From: Cyanodermella asteris
Taxonomy: Eukaryota; Ascomycota; Lecanoromycetes; Ostropales; Stictidaceae
Direction of reading: 5' to 3'
NCBI GenBank assembly: GCA_900618795.1
Contig: UYJD01000006.1
Span: 912,785 to 976,784 of the forward strand
DNA length: 64,000 bases
Position 1 is the first letter of the stretch. Every line of letters begins with the position of its first letter. Positions 32,043 to 43,666 of this stretch are shown in pieces. The notes under the pieces were generated by a model. That model searched no databases. It was not told where the DNA came from and saw only the letters and a program-made list of their open reading frames with translations. Made by a program: the position numbers and the translations under genes.

Positions 32043-32992
32043 CCACGATCGCGTTACTGGTTGAACGACCCGCACTAGAATGATTGGAACGCTAGCTGTC
32101 TTTCGCAAGCTGACCTGACTCTGTGTTTCGACTCAAAATCCTCGTCACCACAGCGTGTAGTGGGAGTCACGGTGCCGGTCCAGGTCCTAACATCATAGGT
32201 GGGGGAGATCACGAATGCAACCACGCAGCCACCACAAAACGAATGAAACAGAAAAAGCCTAGGTAATGGCTAACAAAAGAGTCAATTCATGTCTCTGTAT
32301 GTAACTATCAAGCTGTTCCCCTAGAAGAGAGCGAAGAAAAGAGTAAGAAATCCGTGCGGGGTGAGTTAGCACGCCAAGCTAGAACCTGCCTAAAAGGGCA
32401 ATATGCTAGTGAAGGCCTGCGATCACCACGACAAGAGGCGGGATGGGCGAAGGTGGCCTGAATCTAAATCTCCTCCTAGTGGAGACATTGGAGAGGACTT
32501 CTCAATAGGTCACCATCCAGAGCGAGAAACGTTTGCCCCACGTTTCAGAACGACGGGAGCCGTGATCACGGGCAACGTGCTGACAGATGACTTATGAGCG
32601 TGTTGAAACTGGGCTCAAGATGATTCCGAGCCTCAAGATTGGACGATATGCATGTATTGGCCATATTTTCTTGCTCTTGCACAGAACCAGGTGAGGCAAT
32701 CCGTCTCAGCTGATGCCTACCGTCCTATTCACCGTCACACATCTTTGATGCTCTGACACAAAAATTTCTTTGTTTCTGGGGCAAAAATCGAGACATTGAT
32801 GGTGGTGGTAGCATCTGGCTCCAGACACTGTTCCTCCATCTGTTTCATCAATCGTCTTCTCAAGCCTATGACCACTCCTTACAGACACGCAGTCGCCGAG
32901 CCAATGAGAGACATCGCATGGCTGTGTTGTCGACTGAAACAGGCTTGCAAGCTCGACATGTAATGTTGGAGGCCTTGATCCAATTTCGAACC
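32043..32992. other. Intergenic, HET 3' side
   Basis: 950 bp between the convergent 3' ends of the HET and F-box genes. No feature recognised on either strand. Confidence 0.45.
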
Positions 32993-33646
32993 TCAGACGA
33001 GCTGATATGGTGGTACATGTGCTGTGTCAACAGAACACTTGAACATCAGAATCATTGAATGCCTGACACGCGAACCTTCCTCCCTCATCGTTTCACAGAA
33101 ATCGTACACATCGCGGTATCTCAATCCTGTCTTGTTGTATAGGGAGGCTGTGATAGTCTTGTAGCTTGGTTCCTCCAGTGGAGGTACTGACGGTCGGATG
33201 GTTATCTTGATCGGCAGGACGGTGATGGGAGGCTGTGTCAGGAAAATTCCACCCCAGGCTAGCTTTCCCCGAGCCCAAAGACGGTTGTCGAGGTCTTTAT
33301 CTACTACGCAACAAATGAAACAAGCATCTTGTTTGGGTCTCGTGAACATATGAGGGTCGAGCGGACAGCGGCGGATCCGCAGGTCGGTTGTGACGAGCGG
33401 ATTCAGACCACTAACTCCGCGGTAGGTCATGAGACCATCGCCATAGTTTATCGGAATGGGCGGACGATCAGGGCGGAAGTGAACCGGAGCCAAGGGCTTG
33501 CCATCGGCCTTGAGGAACATCTTCTTCTGGATTCTCGACGAAGTTTTGATAGTTGCTTGCCAGGACTTGGAGACCCGCTGCACCACGAAAAGAGATCTCG
33601 CAGGCAGGGTGAGCAGCACCATCTCGAAGAGCTCTGGGACGTCCAT
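32993..33646 (-). CDS. F-box-like protein, fungal lineage-specific family
   Basis: A single-exon gene of 217 residues. It opens with an F-box-like helix pair, MDVPELFEMVLLTLPARSLF then VQRVSKSWQATI. The body has the pattern seen in many uncharacterised fungal F-box proteins: GLNPLV, then LARGKLAWGGIFLTQPP-like text (here WARGKLAWGGIFLTQPPITV) and a short Tyr/Arg-rich end with LRYRDVYDFCETM. A role as an SCF adaptor is inferred from the F-box alone. It is a diverged paralog of the damaged gene at 34.7-35.4 kb: both share NPL(V/F), the FLTQPP block and the RVxKxWxATI helix. Confidence 0.7.
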   Translation of the reverse strand: MDVPELFEMVLLTLPARSLFVVQRVSKSWQATIKTSSRIQKKMFLKADGKPLAPVHFRPDRPPIPINYGDGLMTYRGVSGLNPLVTTDLRIRRCPLDPHMFTRPKQDACFICCVVDKDLDNRLWARGKLAWGGIFLTQPPITVLPIKITIRPSVPPLEEPSYKTITASLYNKTGLRYRDVYDFCETMREEGSRVRHSMILMFKCSVDTAHVPPYQLV

Positions 33647-34651
33647 AGCTTCGACCGGATGTGAGGCGGATGTGGTAATGGCGAGTTCCGCTGAGATGAT
33701 GGGCAGACAAGGCAGTTTGTCCTAGTAGTGTGAGAGAGCTCCTGGGAGGTGATTCTGTGCTTGCAGGGTCGAGAAGCATTTGCAGAGCGGAAGGTCGCAT
33801 AGTTATAAGGTTGGCTTTGGGCTCAGCTGTCGTTCTTGTTGAGTACTCTGGCTGCATGAGTGAACTATCACTGAGGTTAGCTAAAGTGAATTCGATGAGT
33901 GAAGTCAGTGAGTGAAGTCAAAAGCTCTTCGTAACTTATGCGTGAAAGTAACAGAACTCCGCATCACGCGCAAGGCGGGCTGGCGTAAGTCTCAATGGAA
34001 TACTCAACTACCTACCTATGTAAGCACGTCTATCAACACTATCAAGAGAAGCAAGAAGACTATCGACCTGAGTAGCTAGATGAATAGCCATACTACTACT
34101 CATCGACATACCGACAGGAGGACGTATAGAGGTAGCTTTCAAAGGAGCTCGGAAAGCACGTGTGCAGCGACTTCTGTCGGCCCCATCTTGCGTGGTCATC
34201 AGTCCAGTGCATGAATGAGTACTTCTATCTCGACGCAATGCACTTGTCGGGTTCGAACTAGCAGGATCCGCGCAACGGCTCTGGCTTCCACGCCGTGCGG
34301 AGACCGCGCAGGATCTGTTTTCATTTCGACTGTCATATTACGACCTGTGCAGCCTTGCCAAGAGGGCCTAGGAGCATTGTACCAGAAGCGTCACCTTGCA
34401 TGAAACGTCAAAAAGCTTAAAAAAAGCGCCATTTGTGCACGCCATAAAGGCAAGAGATGATCAGGAATAGTGGACTACTTGCTCCCTTGTCAAACCCTCC
34501 CAAGCCTTGCTCTCTTCCAGTAAAGTCTTGTTCTTCCGATCAAATTTCGCAATCATGAGTCGGTCTTCGCTCCTTGGGGCTACCGCCTCTTCGGAGAGGT
34601 GAGCGATCAGGAGGAGTTGCGAGGCATGGCTTATGTTTGATGAATTACACC
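33647..34651. other. Intergenic between F-box paralogs
   Basis: About 1.0 kb. A GGTTCGAACTA word at 34248 recalls a tRNA B box, but no matching A box or cloverleaf is seen. Nothing else recognised. Confidence 0.4.
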
Positions 34652-35435
34652 TCAGACTGCCTGAGACGGCGATCCATCCAGTGACTGATTCGAAGATCCT
34701 TCGACACCAGCATTCTCCAACTTTGTCTCAGGGAGCCGCATGGTCAAATAGACTATGACGCACTCATTGAAGGTGTTCCATTCACCGTGAATCATGTCCT
34801 CCCAAGTCTTCATGTAAATGTCGATGAGATCGCCGCAGCGCAGCCCATCCTGACGAGACATGGTAAATATTTTTGTGCAAGGGTGGCGCCCGCAGGTTCG
34901 AAAGATTGTAAGCTCCTTTGCCGGTGGTTGCGTGAGGAATGTTTCACGATACGAGGCTTCCGGCCTAGCCCAGATTGGTGGAATGTTTGTATCAATCTTG
35001 AACGTTGCTAGCATTGTCTTCAGCGAGTTCTCGGGCTTGCAGTGGAACCTGATTGGAAAGCTGGTATTGAAATCCTGTGGGGCTATGTGGTTGTATGTAG
35101 CCTGTGCTTCCCGACGGCGGAAACAACGGGTTGAAGCGCAAAGTGTGGTGGTATTGAACAGCTTTGTCGTGTCTGCACTTGCAACGTTGGCCATGAGCGT
35201 CGATTGGATCGTCTGAAATGTCCAACGGATCGGATTCAGCTGTCAGATGCATCAATTGACGAAGCTTGCGAGAGCCTTCGATGGTCGCCTTCCAAGTCTT
35301 GCAGACACGCTGGAAAGCGAAGAGCTGGCTCACAGGCAACTCGGCAAAGATCATTTCTCGAATCTCTTCGACCGCTGGAAAGGTAGTGGCTTTGACAGAA
35401 TCTGAGAAGACCATCGTGACTGATTTGGGGATCAT
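34652..35435 (-). pseudogene. F-box-like protein paralog, apparently frameshifted
   Basis: The first frame (start 35435) encodes an F-box: FPAVEEIREMIFAELPVSQL then AFQRVCKTWKATI, continuing to LRFNPLFPPSG near 35110. Similarity to the paralog at 33 kb then moves to another frame, with PIWARPEASYRETFLTQPPA and LRCGDLIDIYMKTWEDMIHG, ending at 34652. The overlap (34992-35194) holds no standard GTAAGT/GTGAGT donor with a usable acceptor, so a one-base indel is likelier than an intron. Read as one gene it would be about 260 residues, close to its neighbour. A non-standard intron or a sequence error remains possible. Confidence 0.6.
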
Positions 35436-36443
35436 GGCGTGGACCTGGCGATCTGTGATGCTGCAAGCGATCTCCGGAGGATGTCCGAAAGATTCCAGGT
35501 ATTGTTCGACATTTTGTATGCATGAGCTGAACTTGTACCAGACGCGGCACGAGCGCCTTCACGAGTCGAGAGCAATGCAAATGAATGCGTTTAGTGAGGT
35601 GTGAAGGGCGGAAAACACTCGGTGCTCGACTCACCTGTTGGCATGACCGTTGCCCGTGTCCGTTTGTTCTCTTGCAAGTCTGTTCTCTCCCGTAACAAAA
35701 GAATTGTGAGCTGGAGCACAGTGAAAGACACCAACGTGTCTGAATTTAGTCACAGCGAGTATTGTCGACATTCTTTTCACTTCATACACAGGTATCAGGC
35801 TTGTCTCATCCTCAATCTCAGTACTGTCCTCGAACACGTTCGCACCTCCACTCGCACCGACAATCTGCGCCTGTAATCCGGTAGTTCCTTGCAATCACCC
35901 ACAGTGATATCGTGATCTCTTTGCACGTCTCATCACCACACGACTTTTGTTTCAACCACGAATCGACATAGGCATCGAGGAATTGCTTGCTAGTCGAGTA
36001 AGGAGAAGGTTTGAGCTGTATTTTGTAGATATGATATGGCCGAAGCTGTCAAAGTCGCTGCTGTAAAATGCACGAACGAGGGTCGTGACTTCGTCTTTCT
36101 ATAAGAGTGAACATTCATAGCTAAGCTTCAACAGTCACATTGTGAATCATGCCAGCCTCAGCATGTCAGAATAGCAGGACCAGGCACATCTGTCTAAGGT
36201 GAAGTGCCCTACCGGCAGCCTGTTCAAAGGTTTAAGTGAAGTTACCCAGCCGGTGCACTAACAGGCGTTGAGTGTCCATGCGACGGTGGCGCATTTATTG
36301 TCCAGACATTTCACCATGTCGGATGTGATGGTCGAAATGACAACAACATCCATTGAGAACCTATGTTAATGCCATGCAATTCTTTCAAACAAAGGTTGCG
36401 CGCGAAGATTGGCCTCACGAAAGCGCTATATCATGAAAATCGC
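35436..36443. other. Intergenic, F-box to bst1
   Basis: 1.0 kb. Only short unsupported frames. It should hold the F-box promoter and the bst1 3' UTR. Confidence 0.45.
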
Positions 36444-39400
36444 TCAAGGGCGTTTCTTCAACAATTGGGTCGTATCGTCATCGTCGTCAACTGACCCGAC
36501 AGCCACAAACCCCGGATTGATCGTAGAAGTGTCCGTGCCGTCCTCGAAAATAAGCCTCTGTATGCTTGCTATGCTAATATCATGCTCCGTAAAATGTAAA
36601 ATTACCAACCACGCGCAAATCATATTCGCAATGTGATGCAACTGATAAGCATAGGTTACCCCGTAGATGCCAGCATACACTGCCAGGCCAAAAAACAGAG
36701 TGCTGGTGACAAAACGAAGCTTGTTCCGAACTCGTGGGACCAGCTTGCCACTCGTGCCGATTTCGACAAGCAGGATAAAAGGGACGATCGAAAGCACGTT
36801 GTGGTGGGAGCTGAACGGTGTCAACCAGTGGACTGCCAGATTATGCACCCAGACCACCAAGACGAACATGTTGATCGGAAGCACCCACAGCATAAGGATA
36901 AGGATACTATGCGCGTAATTGTAGAAGTTTGTGGCCCGTGATGATCGCGTCTCACGAGCAAGGCGAAGAGCTCGCACGCATGTCCCGAGCTGTATGAAAC
37001 ACGCTACCATGTACGCGAAAGGATACGGAATAATCGTGGCAACGGCTAAAACGAGAATCAGGGTCACAATAACACGGCGCCTTGGTGATTGTGTGCGGAA
37101 GCCAGATTTTCCTGCGTTTTGCCCTCGTGGCAACCGGCTCGAATTCGACGGCGTGCCAGCAGCGCTGTACGCCCAGGCTAAACCAGTTGAAAATGCCGTG
37201 ATGACCTTGTCGAGTAGAGCCGTCAATGCAAGGGCAGTGTAATTGATCACGACCGTAAGTCCGATGCTGACGAGAAAGAACAGAGGGACAAGAAACCAGA
37301 AGAAGGGATCAGCTTGGCCTAAAATTAGGTCGTTGCCGGTGTAGCTGAGAAAGCTCTCCGTGGCATTTCTTTGCCAGCTTCGGATGCTTTGGGACACGGC
37401 GCTCGCGGAAGATTCGGGAGACTTTGCGGAAGTTGTGTGCGGACTGGATCCGCTCACGACTAGTCCAGATGCTAACACGACAGAAAGAAAAGTCATGCAG
37501 GAAACGAGAGCGGGAACATTTCGTCGGAGGGCAATATCGAGGGCCTGCATAAAGGTGATGAATATGCCGTCCTTATCGTGAGTCGTGAACTGCTTTCGCA
37601 AAACGACAGCCACCATCAAAAGAGGCAGTGCCGGAAAGATAGTTCTGTAACGCATCAACAGCTTGCCCAAGCTGCCAAGGAAGTCGACCTCGATGTGGAT
37701 TTCAACGGACGACTCGCATGTCGGATCAGACCACAGCTGTAGATTGAGACCGCTCATCTTCGAGTGACCACGCATTGGAGGCGGCATAAATGGCGCGATA
37801 CCATGCAAGCTGATCTCAACTTCACGGGCATTTGGGAAGTACTTTGTCTCGAATGGCTCAGAAATGTGTTGACGAAGCAGTGGAGCGAACATCGGAGATC
37901 GTTCACCAGAGCACGATTGCGTCCCAAGAGAGAATCGATAAGCCAGCAGGCCTGAGTAAGCAGCTGGAATGCTGAGTTCAGTGACCAGAGGTCTATCAGC
38001 TGGAAATCTCGTATGAAAGCCACCCGCAACAAGCCCACGGAGACCGATACCTGCATCGGTCTGAGAGCTGAGTCGATCTGAGAATTCCGCGATGACCCAT
38101 CCTGGAGTGGGCGAACGAGTTTTGTCGATGACTGCCACGAACTGGTGCTTATGTGTATCTTCGGAATCGTACTGCAGATATGAAAAAGGTTTTACCTGGT
38201 CAAAGGCATATTTCGAGTCGGGATATGAAGCAGGTAAGTGGATAGTATCGGATGCAACTGTCTTGCAGGCGAGCCGAGTAGAGCCAGGGTTCGTACCGGA
38301 TAAGTCGATATTCATGGAAAATAGCTGGTCAGACTTTCCTGGCTGTGCCGGTGAGGCGCTGCACATGAGAACGTCTAGATTGCTGTCTTCGCCTGGTTTG
38401 TCCAGCAACTGATCTGTGAGCAAGGTGAAGCGCTTTCCTCTTTCCTCTACATCTCCCGGCACGGGGAGCAGATATGCCTTCACCGAACCAGTCAGGCCTA
38501 GCTGACGCAAAGCCAGTCTCTGACCCTGCGCCATGACTGCGTTCGAGTTGTCATCCAGGGTTAGCAGCGTGCTGGGCTCTTGCCTCGCAATGTCTGTGTC
38601 TGCAATGTTCTCCATCCCGGGGAGGAATCGCTTCTTGAAAACGCGCATCCGGTCTTTCCGCGATTTGGTTTGACTGGGCCTTCTGACGTCCACTATCTCC
38701 AAAATTGAATGAACAACGGCCTTTCTGACTTGATCGCACCATAGGATCGACAGATGGTCGGTTCCTGTCCAAGCGTCAGGAATGGAAGAGGTGAATACGG
38801 TGAACCCATGCGTATTCGGTACCAGTGATGCAACACTGACATAATCTGAGGGGACTATCGTATCAAGAGTACCGCCAGCGATCGAAACGAGTGTAAGGTG
38901 CGAGAGTGGGTTATCGCTAGCCGATTCCTGAGCGTATGAGTCTCGCCAGTAGTTATTGACCCGATCGTAGATGTGTACTATATCGGAGTCAAAGGGTAAT
39001 GGTGCCCTCGCATGCGGGCTTGACATGGTGATGATAGTATTGATAGAACTCGCCTGATAGTTGGTCATGTTCAGCATGGTTCTCGCGACGATCCCTCCCA
39101 TGGAGTGCCCCACGATAATGACCGATGTCGGGTCTGGGAGGTTGGGATCTCTTCTAGAGCGAGTTGGGTCGTGATACATTGAGAGAATGTACGCAATTGC
39201 ATCGTTGAGATATTCGGCCTGGTCGAGGAGGGTCTGTCCGTGAAATGCAGTAAAGTCCTCGTTGAAATCGGCAGCAAACCAGTCCAGGCTGCGAGTGCCG
39301 CCGGCAATTGCTTCGGCGTCATGTTGAACATGGTCTGCGAAGTAGTGAGCCGCTTCGGCGCCTAGTGGTCGTACTTGTCGATAGCTGCCAGCGTTTCCAG

Positions 39401-39980
39401 TGATGAACAAGACCGGAACACCGTTCAGGTGGGTGTCCTCATCGACGGTTTGTTCACGATACAGATACAGGGAGTATTTGCTGGCCAGCCTGGTATGTTC
39501 ATTATCAAAGTCGGGCAAACGGGCGTAGGCTGGATACATGTAGCACATTTCGCAGCCCTTCTGATCCAGTTGACGAGTCAGGAAGGAATTGACAATCGTA
39601 TAGCCGACCATGAGGGATACCGCCGTGATGCAAAGGGTCAAAAGGGATGCCTTCCACGGACTTCGAATGCGATTCCGTCGCGACTGCAGCAAGTCCATCT
39701 TGGCCAAATTCGAATCACTCGGCTGCTGTCCTTCCTTGTCCTTCTGGGCTGGTTTCGATGAGCTGTAACCCTTGCCCTGATCCACGATCTTTGTAGCTTG
39801 CTCTTTCGATGGCCAGTCGGGTTTCCTCCTATCAAGTATTTCCGAGCCACGGGTATTGTCATACTTTGCGGAAGTGAAGCTTCGCCTCGAATCGTCAACG
39901 GAGTCAGTCGGCGAGGAGCTCTGGGCGGAGGTATCGTCAGACTGCTGCTTCACGGCAGAATCTGAAGGGCGCGCCCGCAT
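36444..39980 (-). CDS. bst1: GPI inositol-deacylase (Bst1/PGAP1)
   Basis: A single exon of 1,178 residues starting at 39980. After a disordered N-terminus (1-105) comes one membrane segment (about 112-132), then the lumenal lipase domain: MCYMYPAYARLPDFD, VLFITGNAGSYRQVR, and the serine-hydrolase nucleophile in VGHSMGGIVAR (Ser 293). The C-terminal third contains several hydrophobic membrane spans, as in PGAP1. The enzyme removes the acyl chain from inositol of GPI anchors in the ER, which licenses GPI-anchored proteins for export and quality control. Length is normal for fungal Bst1. Two minus-strand genes follow in the same direction, but spacing gives no reason to think they are co-transcribed. 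Confidence 0.95.
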   Translation of the reverse strand: MRARPSDSAVKQQSDDTSAQSSSPTDSVDDSRRSFTSAKYDNTRGSEILDRRKPDWPSKEQATKIVDQGKGYSSSKPAQKDKEGQQPSDSNLAKMDLLQSRRNRIRSPWKASLLTLCITAVSLMVGYTIVNSFLTRQLDQKGCEMCYMYPAYARLPDFDNEHTRLASKYSLYLYREQTVDEDTHLNGVPVLFITGNAGSYRQVRPLGAEAAHYFADHVQHDAEAIAGGTRSLDWFAADFNEDFTAFHGQTLLDQAEYLNDAIAYILSMYHDPTRSRRDPNLPDPTSVIIVGHSMGGIVARTMLNMTNYQASSINTIITMSSPHARAPLPFDSDIVHIYDRVNNYWRDSYAQESASDNPLSHLTLVSIAGGTLDTIVPSDYVSVASLVPNTHGFTVFTSSIPDAWTGTDHLSILWCDQVRKAVVHSILEIVDVRRPSQTKSRKDRMRVFKKRFLPGMENIADTDIARQEPSTLLTLDDNSNAVMAQGQRLALRQLGLTGSVKAYLLPVPGDVEERGKRFTLLTDQLLDKPGEDSNLDVLMCSASPAQPGKSDQLFSMNIDLSGTNPGSTRLACKTVASDTIHLPASYPDSKYAFDQVKPFSYLQYDSEDTHKHQFVAVIDKTRSPTPGWVIAEFSDRLSSQTDAGIGLRGLVAGGFHTRFPADRPLVTELSIPAAYSGLLAYRFSLGTQSCSGERSPMFAPLLRQHISEPFETKYFPNAREVEISLHGIAPFMPPPMRGHSKMSGLNLQLWSDPTCESSVEIHIEVDFLGSLGKLLMRYRTIFPALPLLMVAVVLRKQFTTHDKDGIFITFMQALDIALRRNVPALVSCMTFLSVVLASGLVVSGSSPHTTSAKSPESSASAVSQSIRSWQRNATESFLSYTGNDLILGQADPFFWFLVPLFFLVSIGLTVVINYTALALTALLDKVITAFSTGLAWAYSAAGTPSNSSRLPRGQNAGKSGFRTQSPRRRVIVTLILVLAVATIIPYPFAYMVACFIQLGTCVRALRLARETRSSRATNFYNYAHSILILMLWVLPINMFVLVVWVHNLAVHWLTPFSSHHNVLSIVPFILLVEIGTSGKLVPRVRNKLRFVTSTLFFGLAVYAGIYGVTYAYQLHHIANMICAWLVILHFTEHDISIASIQRLIFEDGTDTSTINPGFVAVGSVDDDDDTTQLLKKRP

Positions 39981-40849
39981 TGGAGCTCACTGACCCGCGC
40001 AGATGGACACTACCTCATCCATCCAATGGCCAACCTCGTGGCTGGCAGCAGACTTCAATTTTGAAAGTTGGAAGGTGTTCAGTTGCGGTCGAAGTCCAGC
40101 GATCGCAATTCCGGGGCAGTCGCAAATGGGAGGAAGGAGTGACGGCAAGGGCGCGAAGGATCAGACACACGAAGTATCGGCGTAAAGAGCGTGAGCGTGA
40201 GCGTGTAAGGGAACGACGAAGCAAGCCGCGTTGGCGAACAACTGATGCTAGATGTTCCTCGGAACGAGGATGTGCCATGTCGGCAATCAGCCGCTAAGAC
40301 AGTTCGCGGAAGCTTATCGGCTTTGGCGTCTGAACATGAAACCGTGCTCCTTTCAAGCCGCAGCTCGGCTTCAAGCCCAAAGACTCCATCTACACTACAC
40401 TTCAGCTCGTACAGCAGGCGCCTGTTACTTGCATCAGCCCAACCATCTGCAGTATGCAATCCCTGAAATCCGGCATCACCCGACTGCATATATCCCCTTT
40501 GGTGCTTCAGGCAAAGGGCAAGTGGTACAAATATCGTTGAGAGGTCGTCGTGGAACATGCAGAATTTAAAACTACCAGTTTGCTGTATCTTTACTACGAT
40601 GGCAACAGAAGGCTACTAGCGCCAGGACCGCGGGAGTTCATACCTTGACGCCTGAAAATACAGCCAAAAATACCATTGCTCAGCGACCCAAGTACATATG
40701 CTATCGAACGCCACGCTTTCGGCTGAACGCACCGACGAGACCAATCTATCGGCATCCAGGGAATAGCGAACACAGTCTGTCAGACTAACCCGAGGACAGG
40801 ACGTCCTTCGGACAAAGAGTCTCCGGGCATCGCAATCGGTGGGACCTTT
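39981..40849. other. Intergenic upstream of bst1
   Basis: 870 bp, including the bst1 promoter and the 3' end of the macro-domain gene. A CGTGAGCGTGAGCGTG simple repeat lies near 40187-40205. No gene recognised. Confidence 0.45.
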
Positions 40850-41932
40850 TTACCAATCCTTCTCTAGCATATTTCTTGGTGGATTGCCGACACCACCAGC
40901 AACGGTTTGCGATGCTTGCTCCCCCTCGTCTGGCTTGTCGCTCTTGGCTTCGCTTCCTTGCGTCTTGCTACTCAAACTCGACGGCTCATGCTCGGTCGTT
41001 AGGGGCTTTTGTTCGTGGTCAATCGCTGAACTCTCTTCTGGCTTGTCGACTGTTTCCCAATCCTCGTCATCAGTACTATCAACCTTCTGCTTCTTAGCTG
41101 CTGGTTCACCAGGCGTAATAGGGTCTGTGGTTGGCGGGTTCGGCATACTCTTCTCAAGTTCCTTCGCCTTGTCAAGATCTTCCTGTTCCTCTTTCGCGAC
41201 GTCTTCTTGGGCTGGCGGGAAGTATTTCCTGCACGATGATTAGCAATGCTTGTCAATGTTGGGCCAAGATTTTATTTGGACTTACGGCAGCCACTCTTCG
41301 TACGCCTTCACGTCCTTCATCTCAAAGCAGCAGAAAATGACGCGCTCGAGACCACCAATCGCGCCCGTGGTTTTCTCTTTATGTTCTGCCGCCTTCTTTT
41401 CCAACCAGTCCCTCACTTCGCCGATGGCCTCTTCCGCGGCTTCTCCGCTCGGGTATCCATACACACCAGTGCTGAGTGCACTGAAGGCGATGCTCCGACA
41501 TCCGGCCTGTTGCGCCAAGTCCAAGCTCTTGCGGTAGCAGCCTCGGAGCATCTTGGCTGGATCAAATTCTATCGCATACACTGGGCCGACTGCATGAATC
41601 ACCTTCTCACAGGGTAGGTTATAAGCATCGGTGATCTTCGCATCACCAGTCGCGCAGCCACGGAGGGTCCGGCATTCGCGGAGAAGGCCCGGACCTGCAG
41701 CTCTGTGAATAGCACCATCGACGCCTCCGCCGCCGAGAAGCGACGTGTTGGCCGCATTGACGATGGCGCCAACGGAGAGCTTGGTGATGTCTGTGCGGAT
41801 GAGCGAGATGAGAGAGTTGTAGCGGGGCGAGGGGCCGGAGGAGTGTACAGGAGTGCTGGGTGCCGAGAGCTTGCCGAGACGGTAGAGAAGAGACAGAGTG
41901 GGGATCTCGGAGACGTGGAGGGTTGAAGCCAT
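40850..41932 (-). CDS. Macro-domain protein (ADP-ribose hydrolase, MacroD type)
   Basis: Exon 1 is 41286-41932 and exon 2 is 40850-41228; the 57 bp intron (GTAAGT..GTGCAG) joins EEWLP to KYFPPAQ. About 341 residues. The macro domain (about 40-205) has the MacroD signature: VGAIVNAANTSLLGGGGVDG, then AAGPGLLRECRTL, CATGDAKITDAYNLP, VIHAVGPVY and FSALSTGVYGYP. Such enzymes remove ADP-ribose from proteins or deacetylate O-acetyl-ADP-ribose. The C-terminal extension (206-341) is acidic, Lys/Glu-rich and probably disordered, with a basic AAKKQKVD that could be a nuclear signal. The exon 2 frame alone looks like a separate gene but has no start context. Confidence 0.9.
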
Positions 41933-43666
41933 GGTGGAGGACAGGCGAGAAGCTTGTTTCGGCGAGAGTTGTGTGCCTTCAATCAGGCTGGACGAGATGG
42001 GCCTAGGGACAGCTTAAGTAAAATTCAGACAGGGAACAAGGTGATGAGCGATGGTGATGGTGATCGCCTGAAGGCAGTTGGGTAGCAGTCCTAGATCAGA
42101 GCTGAGACAAAAAGAAGCAGGCGCGATTATTTTAAGATAGAAATGCAGCCTGGTGAGCTTGCCTTGCGGAGCTTCGGGCCTGAAACGCGGCGCATTCATC
42201 CATTGCGGAGTGGGGCGACGTGGGCTTGGCGTGTGTCACGCTGCAGCTGACAGCTTGAAACATGGTTTCTTCCTCCACCTGCTTCCTTCAACACCACAGC
42301 CCGTGGACGGTGAGCTCTTCGATAACTCAGGGTGGAAATACCTCGTCTGCAGATGTTCGAGATCAACGCATCAGTCGATGCAATTGGAATCGGCCCCGCT
42401 TGCACTGATTGTTCGTTCCAGAACACACTCTGACGGGTTCCTCACGTGGGCTCGACCGAGGGGAAACAACCAGGGAATCGTGTTCCAATGAATCAATTGA
42501 CCTTCGCTACCAGGATCAGAAACTCCACATCTAGGTCCAAGGATGATCCGAATGTTCGGTAGACTTCGCGACGCGCACCGCGTCGAAGTCGAACCAGCTT
42601 CCACCGCTCAATACTCTGGCTCACCTGACCTGCCCTGGTTACGATAGACAGGCGACTAGTACCTAGCTCCGAATATGTCTCCATGTGACGAGCCACTACA
42701 CATCCCTGGTGCGTTACTCGAGCGGGGATGTACAAGTGATTCGGCGCGCTCCAGCCAGTTAGGTCTCAAAACATTGCTTCGGTGTTCTCAAGACACTGCT
42801 GTCTATTACGTAAACATTGGTACTACCACAGGCTCACCAAGCAGGCTCCAAAAACTTTGCGCGAATAGATAACGTGAGCCAAGGTCCGTATCTATGGTCC
42901 GACGGTGACAGAAAGGGCCAAAACTCAAGACTCCCTTGACTGAGTCGAATCACAACTTTTATTCCAGACACCCCTCACCTCGCAGATACAATATTCACCT
43001 CGTGCGAGAGTCTAAGAGTTGGGTCAGAGCCTGATTTACGGGCGCAGAACTCGAACATCAGACTACAAAGGCTCTGTTCCACTTTACATTCTGATCGAGT
43101 ACATTTCAAACCAGTCATGCTCGGTTGCGGCCCGAGCTTTGCATTGGTCGAGGGTGACGAGGGTGAACAAGGCAACAAAACTGCTCCATGATCAAGCTTC
43201 CAATTTCTCACCACGGAGCTTCTGATTCTTCACCATCACCTCTTCCTGAAAACGACTCTCGGTGCTCGATCTGGAGAACCAAGCCATTGCTCTGTTTGCG
43301 AATCACGTAAGCGCGCAGAAAAGCAGTTGGCAGGCATGCAGCCGGCCTTTTGTCCAGCGTGACTGCCCACCTCAGCCTTGTTGAGACTGTTAAGCAAGAC
43401 AAGGTGATAAATCATTCACTGACGCGATACAGTGCCGGTGTTACCTACCACCTCGGCTTCCTTCTCAGGTCACCGTTGTGCTTGCTCAAGGCGAGTGTGA
43501 AGCTGCATTTCCTAACATTTGCAGCTGCTCCCGCACTTCTATAAAGAGCTCTTCCACTACGTCCTACCCCTACCAGATTACGATATCGCCACGGCTGGAA
43601 TATTGTCTGATCTATCTATTACTTCGTTTCGGAGGCGATTTATCACGACTGCAACGTTGCAACACA
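41933..43666. promoter_or_regulatory. Divergent promoter region, macro-domain gene and RBR ligase
   Basis: 1.7 kb between outward-facing starts. Several short open frames occur on both strands without domains. The RBR frame is open back to an ATG at 43478, but those 63 residues look like translated leader. Confidence 0.4.

Noticed and set aside
34240-34270. tRNA gene, from a GGTTCGAACTA word
   Set aside because: No A box, acceptor stem or anticodon arm could be drawn around it.
40850-41146. Separate 98-residue gene beside the macro-domain gene
   Set aside because: A well-formed intron joins it in phase to the macro-domain exon, so it is that gene's second exon.
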